In this document: positions 33,307-45,100 of the stretch, one piece after another | Position numbering within the stretch: position 1 is the stretch's first letter | Layout of the letters: every line of letters begins with the position of its first letter | Source: Parapristionchus giblindavisi | Taxonomy: Eukaryota > Nematoda > Chromadorea > Rhabditida > Diplogasteridae | Direction: 5' to 3' | NCBI GenBank assembly: GCA_943737045.1 | Contig: CALSFV010000023.1 | Span: 644,001-708,000, forward strand | Length of the DNA: 64,000 nucleotides | The notes under the pieces: model-generated | Told to the model about the DNA's origin: nothing | The model's input: the letters and a program-made list of their open reading frames with translations, nothing else | Databases searched by the model: none | Translations under genes and position numbers: made by a program

Positions 33307-36300
33307 TCAAAATCTCAATTCATCCGTCCGGTACTGCGCCACTGTCCCGTCGCTGCCTATATCGATTACCTCTCGGTGGTACTGTAGCAGGGTTGATCGA
33401 TGTCCAGTCGAGACATAACCAATGCCCGCCTAATGAGGTATACGGTATGAATCAATAATCGTAGTATGTAGTCTAACCTGATCCAATAGAGTGTAGATAT
33501 TTCGTTCTGCACTTTCACTCAAAGATGAGGTTGATTCATCCAGAAAGACAATGGAAGGACGATGGAAGAATATTCGAGCGAGTGACAAACGTTGTTGTTC
33601 ACCAAGGGAGAGTTGTTCACCCCTATGAGAGTTCAAAGATCAACTCTAAACATCTAACAGATCAAAGAACATTCAATACACATACACACAGGATCAAAGA
33701 TTAGCTTTAAGATATCTAAGAAAGATCAAAGATCAACTTTACAATATGTAAGACAGAAAAAGAGATGAATGATACTAACCATTCAAAGTCGACGTCGCCA
33801 TAGAGATCACCGGCCGTAATGAGTAATCGAGCCAAAGATAGGGAGTGTATAATCGATATTATCCGTAGATCTTCTGAACATAAACATACTATCGATTTAA
33901 AGAAAGATCAAAGATTGATACCTTGTTCTGATACGTCAGTAACCAGAGTGGGAAATACGACCTGTTGCTTCAATGACAATCTCCCAACGGGAAAGTATGG
34001 GCATTGTGGTAGGAAGATAACGTCTTTCAATGATACTCCTAAAGAGATCCGACCTGAAAAGAATTACTGTAGGTCATGACATGGTACATTATCCAGTACC
34101 GGTAAAATTAATGGGTACAATACTATGTTAATACCGTATTCTTTTTCTTTCGACCACATAGCATGCCAGCTAAATCCCAGCCTTCACAACGCACATCATG
34201 CCATTAATATTTAGGTACAGTATACCATTCAAATCCCATACTCCCACCATGTTATTAAGGGTCTATTGAAATTAATTCAGGTAAACCTATGATAGCTACA
34301 GTACTCCGACCACACCATCAATCACAATAATACACCTCCATAAATCCGATATCTACAGTACCCTAATACCGTACCATGAATGGGCGTCCACAGTCCAGCC
34401 ATGCATCGTAACAGTGAGGATTTGCCCACCCCTGATGGTCCAGTCAAGAGCAGTCGAGTGCATCGAGACAATGAACATGTGACACCACGGACGCTCCATT
34501 CTGACAAAGATCAGTGGCCGTATGCAAGAACCGTTTTCCGGGAAAATGTCACGTCATTAGCGTAGGCGGAGGCGTTTTCCAAAAATCCTCCGCCTCGCTA
34601 ATGACGTCACATTTTGCCGGACAACGGTTTTCCCGTTGTTCGTGCATACGGCCACAGAATTAAGCATATTTTACTGGATTACTGTATCTGACAGCACCTC
34701 AAGTGTGGTTTGAGATACAATTCATACAAGGCTTCCTATGATAGATAAATGAGAAAATAGGAAGACAAAATATGCTTACCATTGGTATAAATGGCCTCAT
34801 TGGACGGTGGTGCATAGCAAAGATTGGACAACTCCATTACATTACTACTATCATCATCACTACAACTGCTGGTCTCCACTATATTATCATATGCCCCTCC
34901 ATTCTGCCCATCAGTCTTTCTCTTCATCTCACATTCACGTTCTTCTCGCTTCTCCACTTTGATCAGTTCGGTTATTCTGTAAGAGATCAAAGATCAACTC
35001 ATATATCCATGATCACATGCATGTATCAGACATCAAATATTAAAGATCAAAGATCATTGACGTACCTCTGGACATATCCAGCAAACTCTCCAACACTCGT
35101 AACGAGATCAGTAAGATTGGTGAAACTGTTTATGAGATAAATGAAGACGAAAGCATTCTGTAATGATCGTAGATTCATTAACAAGTCCTGAATAGTCTTA
35201 TGGGGTTGAAAGATGTTTAACCCTTATTCAATCCTTTCTGAACAATATAAAATAGAAAGAGTGTACCCTCTATGATATAAAGGAATTTTTTACATTGCTA
35301 ATGTACTGTCCAAAGTCATCTGGGTCAACGTCATCGTACGTGTGAAACACGAAAACGGGAAACACCTGAGGACCAAAACATTAGATGTATCTATATGAAA
35401 TTTTTTAAAGTATAAAATTAAAACGAAAATCGAACCTGAATGACATAAGAGAGAGAACCACCGAAGTAGTTGAAAAATGCTTGGAAAACTGTAAAACGAT
35501 CAATATAGTAGAGATGAAAGATCGATGAAATAACTACCGTACATTCGGATGGGAGTCTCCATAATACTTGCCTACGTTGTCTCCACAAAAGATCGGAGAA
35601 GAGGCGATTGCATTCACTTTCCTATCAAAGATTAAAGATCAACTTTTATGTTTTACTGTAACCGCTCACGCAAAGATCAAAGATCAATTCCCTGAATTTA
35701 CCGAAACTTCTCTCCTTATGAAAGATCAAAGATCGTAAGTTCTAGGATGCATGGGCAGAGTTAAGTTAGACAATCTTTAGGGTGCCTCCATCCAACTTTT
35801 AGTCAATACAATCCGCCACTCTTTCACAAAATCAATTTTTATAAATTGATTGCGGGGATAAGAAAATTTCCTAATCAGGATGCCTCCAATACGTATTTTA
35901 CAGGGTTCCATACATCCTTGGGATAAACTCAGCATACGAATTAGTACGAGTATCTAACATATCCATCTCCATAGGTCGAAAAGTAGGTTATAAAGTACCA
36001 AGCCTGACCGGATTTTGAGACAAAATTTCACAAAAATCGAAAAACCTGTTCGGATTTTGAGCCAAAATTGCACAAAAATCGAAAAACCTGACCGGATTTA
36101 GAGCCAAATTTGCCAAAAACCGAAAAACTTGACCGGATTTTGAAAATCGATAACCTAGCTATTCGATCTATGTCCATCACTCACCTCAAAGGCAGCCGCC
36201 TTGTAGAATGCAGTCTCTTCAGCGTGGTCTCGCACGGATACGTGTTTGTATCTGCAACAAGATTACGGTAAATCAATCAATAATCGATAAAAAATCAAGT

Positions 36301-37495
36301 ACCGTATACCTAAAGTCCCCTTCAGCCCTTTCAACTCGTGCTGACCATTTGGCTATGGGTGATAGTAGTAGGCGACTGAGGAGTGTTCCAAGAATGAAGT
36401 AACCGTATATAATCGATACTCCAAACGGGCCAGCACTGAAATAAATATCGATCTATAATTTCAAGATCAAAGATCAATTCACTGGACCATATTTTGTGTA
36501 CCAATAAAATATTAAATCAAAATATAAAAAAATAAATCAAAAAAATGGATATTTCAACCTAAGAATACTCAAAAACGGCAAATAAAGTAAGTGAAGAGTG
36601 GTTGTAAAGTAATCTTGCCTTTGTTACTCACACGATCCATGTCTTGTACGTGTAGAATATGATAGTGAATGGGGCTAAGAAGGCAACGGGAAAGATCTTG
36701 GTCGCTAAAAGATTACACGCACGCTCTACGTCTTGAGTCATACGCTGATCACTGCAATTTGATATATACTTCATCGGTTAAAACAGACAAACAGAATACC
36801 GTAATCAAAATGGAATTATAGTATACACTCACGGATTGTCCACACCGTGATCGTCAATGCAATTCAATCGATAGAAGAGATTTTCCCTGTGAGAGATGGA
36901 TAGATTACTGTACTCTCCGAATTACATATGAGTTCAATTAAAGCTAAAAAGAAATAATGGAAAGAGCATGAAACAAACTCACTTGAAATAGAGATTTTGA
37001 AGTCGATCGACGACATTCTTGCGGTACGATAAATACAGACACCACGAGAAGAACGACACTAGCGCTATCAGCTACAAGACAAGCTATAGTATTTCATATC
37101 TACCGTAACCCAACATACCGTACATAGTGCGACATATAGTAGTGTAGATTCGGTGAAGACCTTCCAGAAGGCAGGTTCGTCTTTGCCGATGAGAGCAGAG
37201 TAGAACTTGCCCAGATTCAGACCCGAATAGTAGTTAACAATCTCACCTTAAAATTAATCAATGAATAATTAGAGATCAGAGACCAAAGATGAAATAGTGA
37301 GAATCAACCCCTTTTAAGGATCATAATTTTAAAATTTTCAATCCACTCACGTGCAACTGCCATTCCAATTGTGAGCAATGAGAAGAGAGTTGACCATTCC
37401 AACCTGCTGTATACCACCTTCGCAAGTGTAAAAGTTGACCAAACAAACGACCAACTGAACAGAAAGTCTACTTGACCAGAACGGTGTCGACCCAT
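33307..37495 (-). CDS. pmp-5: ABCD4-type half ABC transporter
   Basis: Half-transporter of the ABCD (peroxisomal/lysosomal) family. In mammals ABCD4 works with LMBD1 in lysosomal cobalamin export. The start is [20 protein letters not shown] (first exon from 37495), followed by membrane segments. ABCD blocks follow: [96 protein letters not shown], then the nucleotide-binding domain: Walker A in [39 protein letters not shown], signature [12 protein letters not shown], Walker [12 protein letters not shown], and the switch His in [17 protein letters not shown]. The C-terminus is TDELRF. Match to ABCD4 is closer than to ABCD1-3 (VERFCRQL-like, GHRQSLE-like). The symbol follows the C. elegans ABCD4-like gene and is less certain than the family. 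Introns carry many AGATCAAAGATCAA words, a tandem repeat and a hairpin. Confidence 0.88.
34515..34655. repeat. 141 bp palindromic hairpin next to the Walker A exon
   Basis: GTGGCCGTATGCAAGAAC at the left mirrors GTTCGTGCATACGGCCAC at the right. TGTCACGTCATTAGCG mirrors CGCTAATGACGTCACA around a GGCGGAGG/CCTCCGCC stem. It is GC-rich against its surroundings. It lies 13 bases upstream (minus strand) of the acceptor of the Walker A exon (starting at 34502). Confidence 0.88.
36003..36150. repeat. About 42 bp tandem repeat
   Basis: Roughly 3.5 copies of a CCTGACCGGATTTTGAGCCA... unit begin near 36003, 36045, 36088 and 36128, diverged by a few bases each. It lies in an intron of the ABCD4-like gene. 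Confidence 0.8.
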
Positions 37496-38811
37496 GCCTC
37501 AAAAGAAGACAAATCAGTAGAAAACATAATCAATAAAAACCGTATATCATGTTCAACAGTAGCGACAAGAAAAAAGAAGATTTCACTGTTTACACATTCC
37601 CTCAAACGCTTTTCTCTTCGTTTCTTTTCACTTGTCACCTTTGGAAAAGCACGTTACAGAACATTCTAGCGATACAGAAATGATGTTCAACAAACAATGG
37701 AAGATCAGATGTGGTCAAATTAACACAAAAACGAGTTTAATTGCAGAACATGAGAATTGGAAGATTGATAAGAGGGAATGATAATGTATACACACGCATA
37801 ATCGATAGATGGACATAATAAGGATTAAAATAATAGTGATATAATACAGATTAGAAAGGTATTGGTCGTTGAAATTGTGATGGGGGAGTAAGAGAAATAA
37901 ACCATAGAGAATGAGTTTGTACATTGCGTCATGTCAAGAGCGTACTATGTACAGTGAGATAGAAATTGAATGAGAGATCTACAGTGCAAGGGCAATCGTA
38001 TGATAATTGTACCATAGAATAAGAGGATAATCATGACGATTAAATCAGCCGATAGTGATCGTTAATCATGATAAAGAGAAATTGGTTATGAAAGCAGGAT
38101 GATCGAGACAAAGATTAATAAATCAGTCACATCGCATATTACTATTTCAACTGAGATAACCCATATCGTTGTATTTAAATAACGGATGATTACGAAGTAC
38201 TTTGCATGACAAAATATGTATACAGACAAAACCCACATTGAACTATTATATCTTTAGCTTTTTTTCCGTGCGTGTTAATTTCATTTTTTCCACTGGATTG
38301 TTTTTTCAGGGAAAGAGCCAATAATACGTCAGATGCAGGAACAAGAGAAGTTATTAAAGAAAAGAAAATGGGATTGAAAGATTTCATTCAGACCCTTCTT
38401 CAGTCTTTTTCCTTACAGCTTCTAGGATATGCATGCACCCGTGTTCTCGATCTATGTTAATCTCTGTGGCGTTGTATCTTGACATGTGCGCCCTCCCTTA
38501 CCACCCTCATTCTAATCATCCTACCGGAGAGATTTATAGTCGTACTAGTACAACATCACAAGTCTTTAGATGATGACTTGACTTCTTTCTTGACACCTTC
38601 ATCACTTTCGAGTCTATTAAACTGAGCTCTAACCACTCTGAACCCCTCTTCTTCTTTTCTTTTCTCCCTCATGCCAATCTCTTTCCATGCATCCGTCTCT
38701 GCTTACTTCCTTCATATCTTTCTCTATCTCTAGCTTCCCTTCCTTCCAATTTCATCCGGTGTAATATTCCATCTCGTATTCACATAGATAGTCGAAAGGA
38801 ACTTTCGAAGA
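37496..38811. other. Divergent intergenic region (ABCD4-like / channel)
   Basis: About 1.3 kb with promoters for the transporter (-) and the channel (+). Minor open frames show no domains. The region 38500-38760 is C/T-rich. Nothing further is supported. Confidence 0.5.
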
Positions 38812-41360
38812 ATGATCGGGTGTTCCCTACTATTCCTTCTGTTGAGGACGATTAACTCTGAGATGTTAAGAGGTATATCATTCAACAATTCGTATGTATT
38901 AGATTTGTTAATCGACCAAGTTTAATAAGACATGTGATGATGCCCCTTTCACTAGATGACATAAATAGAAACTGAATTTGAAAATCTATAATTTATAGGA
39001 ATTACGGAGAAGCATGTCATAATTGAGGCGAAAATGGTCATAGAGGAAGCAGAGTTGAAAGATGGAGTAATAACTAACTGTTGTTAGATTTATTTAAACA
39101 CGTGCTTTTCAGGTATTGGAAACAACCGTAGAACTTGTTCTCGCTCTGATAGATGGACACATTTCTACTCATAGTCTTGAAGTAAAGAAACCATATCGTA
39201 TTACATACATCAATAATTATCCATAGCTCAACAACAGGTTCTTCTAATGCCTACAGAACAACAGCAACATCCATTCACTGACATACGTTTCGCGTCTGAG
39301 GAACAGCAAACTATAGGGAACTATCGATCAGTGACAAAGGCAAATGGAAGAATCGTCGCTACAAAAGAGAGGTAACGAAATTGGATAAGAATAAGGTAAA
39401 ACAACAAATTTAGGATGCACTTAAAAACAGCTTGTCCACTATCGAAAAGGTTCCCCTTTGATGGACGGACTTGCGAGCTACGACTCTTCTCAGGTAACAA
39501 ATTTAAAAATGTAAAAATCAACGCGAAAATAACGAAAATCAACCATTAAACAGAATTTGATAATCTCGCATCCACATCGATCAATTCCGATATTTCAATT
39601 ACCGTATACCAAACTAGGGCGCGAAATAATTTTCATTTAAAACTTACAGTACTTTTTAAAGCTCGGCAGCAATTATCTTCGTTAGAATTGCGTTTTCATC
39701 CAAGAGCTGATCCGGTTTACCTCTCACCAACCATCACTACGGCCAGGTTACGAATTAATTATTATTTCAATAATTTTAAACATATTTTATTTCGTTGTAT
39801 TTAATAAAAATTTAATTTATCCTAAAAATTTCAGGTTCTTCCTCGAAAAAGTAACTCCAGTATCGTGTTCATTCGACACCATCTATGCTATCTCAAAAGA
39901 CTCCTTGCTAACTGGTTATTTGTCTCATTAAAAATATAATTAAAAATTAATCTTAGCTCGTCATTCATGTTTATCTATCAGAATCTCGTTCACATCTCCG
40001 TTACTATCCTCAATTATAAGATATTTCATTCCACCTCTGCTCGGTCAGTTCGCACATTTTTTCTAAAATTAAATTTTACGAATCTTAGTTACAAAAAAAA
40101 ACTTTGCGTTCATTTCTCTTCATTCATTCATATATAAATAGTGTGTGTTCTGAAGAGATATAGATTACACAGTATGTTCAGCTCCACTCATGGCCTGGTT
40201 CGGATTGTTCACACCCAGAAACAATCTGCATCTCAGATTCTTCATTATCGCTATCTCCATTTTGATTATGTTCTTATCGGTAAAAATACTCTAATTGTAA
40301 ATGTATTCCTAATCGGATTTGGACAAATCGAACTTGAGTACATTGTATTTTGGAAAATCGTCATCTAACAATAACATAATAGATTTTCACGTAAAGATTT
40401 TTTTCTATTTAAAAATGACTTCTGATAAACATATCTCTTATGATGAATCATTTCTGCAATATTCTTATTGCAGTGTTTAACTGCCCATTCCACACCCACT
40501 ACTCCTTACCTCTCACCTCTCGACATCTGGTACATTCTAATCGCCTCCATACTTCTCCTCTTCATAGTTCAGGTGAGTCGGAATGCCAGATGGGTTTCAG
40601 ATTACTCACTACTAAAATTCGCCTAAACACAGATATTTGTAATATAATCACCCGTTTACTATTGATTGGTAATTTTGTTCGAATTGAGAATAATACAGAC
40701 GCTGTAAAAATGATTTTAAAAATGTTGCAAGGTAATTTTATGATTTTTGAGTAAATACATTCGTTCGTTGCAGTATTTTATTATCGCTTGCCTTGTTGGG
40801 TCATCGGATAAACTTCACAGTATGTCATTGGGAGAAGGTGGATATCCAGTCAGAAGGAAGAGTCGAGAAAGAAGGGAAAGAATGGAAGCAAGGAAGAGGG
40901 CCATGTCTCCATCTAACAATTGTAATTCCACTTATGATAAAGAGGTATCAATAATATCTTCCCATTCGATCTATATTGAAAATAAAGATCTTTGAAAACC
41001 GAATCAATATTTAAAAAAAAATAGACACTAAAAATATGACATGTGGTTATTTAAATGTAGTTACTGTCACTATAGTTATAGTAGTTACTGTCATTCGATC
41101 AATTTCAAGTCTAAACCCATTCAGTCTCTAGTAGACAAAATGGTGTTAATGTGGATAGAGTTTCAAATAAGTAACTATATAAATTTCAGAAGGGTTCATG
41201 TTATTCTTCAATAATCAATGACGCTCTGATTCGTTCATCTGATCGTCAATCTCTCAATGCAGTCAGAGTTGATCTCACTTCCCGATTTGCTTTTCCTATT
41301 CTCACTTTATTTCTCATCTTATTCTTCTTTTTCTTTCAATTGTTCGTCTACGCTGAATAG
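38812..41360 (+). CDS. Divergent Cys-loop ligand-gated ion channel subunit
   Basis: Nematode LGC-type pentameric receptor subunit of 417 residues in 13 exons: 38812-38872, 38999-39066, 39113-39181, 39238-39371, 39414-39493, 39554-39603, 39670-39746, 39835-39914, 39957-40043, 40173-40279, 40474-40572, 40774-40944 and 41190-41360. All phases agree. Signal peptide: MIGCSLLFLLLRTINSEMLR. The extracellular strands include VIIEAKMVIEEAELKDGVLE, ETTVELVLALIDGHIS and SVTKANGRIVATKERMHLK. The Cys-loop is C-PLSKR-FPFD-GRT-C. Transmembrane segments follow: M1 SSIIRYFIPPLLVCSAPLMA, M2 LHLRFFIIAISILIMFLSCL, M3 LSPLDIWYILIASILLLFIV, and M4 RFAFPILTLFLILFFFFFQL before VYAE. The M3-M4 loop is short and basic (RRKSRERRERMEARKR). 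The ligand and ion are not predictable: there is no PAR (anion) or GEK (cation) motif before M2. Confidence 0.83.
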
Positions 41361-42122
41361 CTATAATAGATTAGATCAAAGATCAAATATCTAGACCAGA
41401 GATCAAAGATCAAATTGAACCTATCACAGTAGGATTTTTTACGGGTAATTTTACCGTCAAAACACGGAAAAAAGCACGAGATTGCATGAGATTGTAGAAT
41501 TTTTCCATAGTTTTAATTTTTTTAATTTTTTTTGTTACGATTTTTATCGCATATGACTCTAGGATGTCATTCAGTGGTCATTCATTCAGCAACCAAAAGG
41601 AACAAAGTAAAATTTTTTGAAGAACATGGAAAAATTAAGACTTCACGTCAAAATTTAGTTTTTGAAAGAAATTTAGTATATTCATTTCCTGAAAAGAAAT
41701 ATGAGATTTTTTCGCACAATGTCCTGATCGTGTAGTTTTATCTCGTTTTGACGGTATTTTTTTAATCGGATAAAGTTTTAATGTTTTCCTTACACGGAGT
41801 GGAAAAAAAGAATAGAGGGTGAGATAAGTGGAGCAACCTCCTTCTTTCTAGTTTTCTCCCTAACTATAAGTTTTCTTGTAAGTCTAAAGGGATGAAAAAG
41901 GGATATCATCTTGAATAATTGTAGACACAAAATACACAATGTATTATAATTGCCACCCGGCTCGTTCCTGACAGATAACGTACCCCTCTACCTCCTTCTC
42001 CCTCTTTCGTCTCACTCTCTTCTTCTTCTCTCCATTTATAGCTTCAGACGTGCGCGTTGCGTTCGCGACGCGTCCACTGCCTTAGGCCATAATAAAGCAT
42101 CTATAGCAGTCTTTGTCCCACT
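41361..42122. other. Intergenic with weak foldback
   Basis: 760 bp between two plus-strand genes. AGATCAAAGATCAA words occur at 41376-41415. A weak inverted repeat spans about 41447-41765 (TTTACCGTCAAAACACG against CGTTTTGACGGTATTTT). The PICK1 promoter should be in the last few hundred bases, which contain CT-rich runs (41990-42035). Confidence 0.5.
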
Positions 42123-45100
42123 ATGGATGAAGATCGTCTCGGAATTCGTATAAAATCCGAAGTAGTAGAGATCAGCAAAGATCCCAAAGGACTGGTTGGA
42201 GTTAGCATAGGTATGACTTTACATTTACATTGTAATATATTTCTAAACAATGAGTGAAAAATACTTAAATAAAACTTCAACTTGATATCGACAGATCTTT
42301 TCTTACTTACTCAGGTGTTTGAATCCTTGCATGATCCAAGTAAAATTCGTGCAATTAATGGCATGATCATGCATGGAATATACTCGAATCATGCATGGAT
42401 TATCCGTGATCATGTATGGATTCTGTCATTCCATGCATGATCACGGAAGATCCAAGCATGATCACGAACCACGGATATTCCATGCATGATCATGCATGGA
42501 ATGTCGAATGATGCATGATTATACTTGTATTCGTGATCATGCAGGGATTTCAACACCAGAGTTAGAACTTCAACTCAACTAATTGTAGCCAATGGATTAT
42601 TCTAGGAGGTGGTCATCCCTACTGTCCTTGTGTTTATGTAGTCCAAATCTTCGAAGGATCTCCTGTTGATCTGGATGGACGTATTAAGGTTAACCATATG
42701 CTTTTTTTTGCTTTAAATAATTCCAAGATTGTAAAAGCAACGATGTATTTAGAGTCATTTTAAAAAGGAGCGAAAATTCTGCAACGTTTTAAAATTTTTT
42801 TTTACATACTTGTATTCTTATTTCCTAGACAATGAAATTTCATGGACAAAAGAATCTGAGGACAGCTCTATTGTCGTCATTGAAACTATCATTTTATTTA
42901 TTTATTTATTTGTTTATCCATCAGTTAAAATATGAATAACAAAGGGGAAAAGAAAGTTTCCGATACTTGAATGCATAGTTTAAGTGTGGAGATGAAGTCG
43001 TGGCTGTCAATGGACACTCTGTCAAGGGAGCAAAGAAAGGAGATGTGGCACAATTAATACAGAAGGCGCCCAATCCTGTTAAGGTTAGTCGTTTGCCACT
43101 TGTGTTCAGTGTTCAGAACTTGGAAAATGCACGAAAATGCGGAAAATGCTGTTCAGAAGTTCAGGTGGAAAATGCCCGAAGATGCTCGATTTTGGCTCGA
43201 AAAAAGATGGTTTTATACACTTTAAAAGCGCTGAAACTCTTTGTTTTATGGAAAACAACGAAATTAGGTAATTTATAAAGTATGTTACTGAAATAAATAT
43301 CATATGATCCTATTTTGAGCGCTATGAGCCGAAGGTCAACGAAAATGCTGCGAAAAATCAACCTAGCGAGTCCGCATTTCAAATTATTGCTTATCATCAA
43401 TAAAATGCGTCTGCAACACTATTTGCGACCCGTAAACGTTGATAGTAAACTAAAAACCCATTAAAACTTGCTTAAAATCATCGAAAATGAGCATTTTCCG
43501 AGCATTTTCCGCCTAAACTTCTGAACAGCATTTTCCGCATTTTCGTGCATTTTCCAAGTTCTGAACACTGCATTAAATATGGGGAAATATATGTGAAACA
43601 CCCATTCTATTAGGCATGTGAATTCTTGTTCAAATTTTATGAATGGTTTTGCCGATGACAAATATTTTTTTCTTCAACATATTTCTTTTCTTTGTATAGA
43701 TGACAGTGAATCATTTGGACGTGGATCCTGAACGAGGCAAGACAATGGATATCGTTCTCAAGAAGATCAAACACAAAGTAAGTATAAATATAAATGAAGT
43801 GCACTACAGGGTTGTGCGGCAAACCATGGACGTTTTTTACATTTAAAAAAGGGGTATGCATATTTTTTAAATATATCCCGATTAAAAAAATTGATTAAAA
43901 CATAGTTTTGTATTTAAAATATACTTTATTTATCATACTGTACTCGATGTCGGTTTCCTTGCTTTCTTGTGCGAATTTATAACTTGCTTTAGTCTTTTTG
44001 TCCACATGTTTTTGATTTTCATTTTTTTATTCGCGCATTCATAGACAGCAAGTACTTTGAAACCTTGTAATTCAACATCAACAAGTACTCAACAAGATAT
44101 TCGCTTACTTTCCACCATGTCCTTATGATTTTCTTACTTTCGAAGAACTTTTTTATTGTGGGATATGCCCATCTTATCATGGTTTTGACTTTTTTGTTGC
44201 TCGTTGTTCCAGTTTTTCGCAATAGAGTATATTGCTCGAATTAAGTCTACAAGTGCTCACAAATCTCAAAAGTACGTTTTTGAGAAAAATGCCGAATTTG
44301 AAGAAATTATTTTCTCGACAATTGCCGCTTTACCCAATGACGTAAATATACCTGCTCAGCCCCGGTGCACTATCCAAATTTTGTACACTATTTTTTGTTT
44401 TCTGTATACGATAGGTAATTACGCATCAAGACTTGATTAAGAGAGAGTAGCGAAGTTGACGAAGTAAATAAAAAAAACACTATCTGATAGAATTCAACAA
44501 CTGACATATTTTTTGGTATCGACAAAAAATAGATTTTTCTGTTCTATGTGTGATAATTACAGGCTCCATGAGTGAAGTGCACTGTTACTTGGAAATTGCT
44601 TCCAATTGAAAATTCGCTTCAGGGGGTGACCACACAACGGTTTGGCGCCGTTTCAAAAAAAGTTTATTTCGATGTCAATCGATTCGGGAGTGGGCGCAAT
44701 GGACTCATTGGCTAATTCTAAGAAACTATTGTCAAGGGGAGTGTTTTGATCCAAGATCATTGAACGCTGAAATCTGAAATTTTCGAAAAAAATTTCACAT
44801 TTAATTAATTTTCAGTATATCACTATAACAAGCCTATTTTCACTATTTCACTATAACAAGCGAATTTTCAATTGGAAGCAATTTCCAAGTACCATTGTAC
44901 TTCACTCATGAAGCCTGTAATTATCACACATAAAACAGAAAAATTCTTTTTTCATCGATACGCACATATGTCGACTTTCTAAGATAGCGTGTTATCATAT
45001 CATTTTAGATGGTAGAATTCATGGAGACCGATACGGCAGATGCTCTCGGTCTCAGTCGAGCCATCCTGTGCAATGATCCTCTACTGAAGAAGATGACTAT

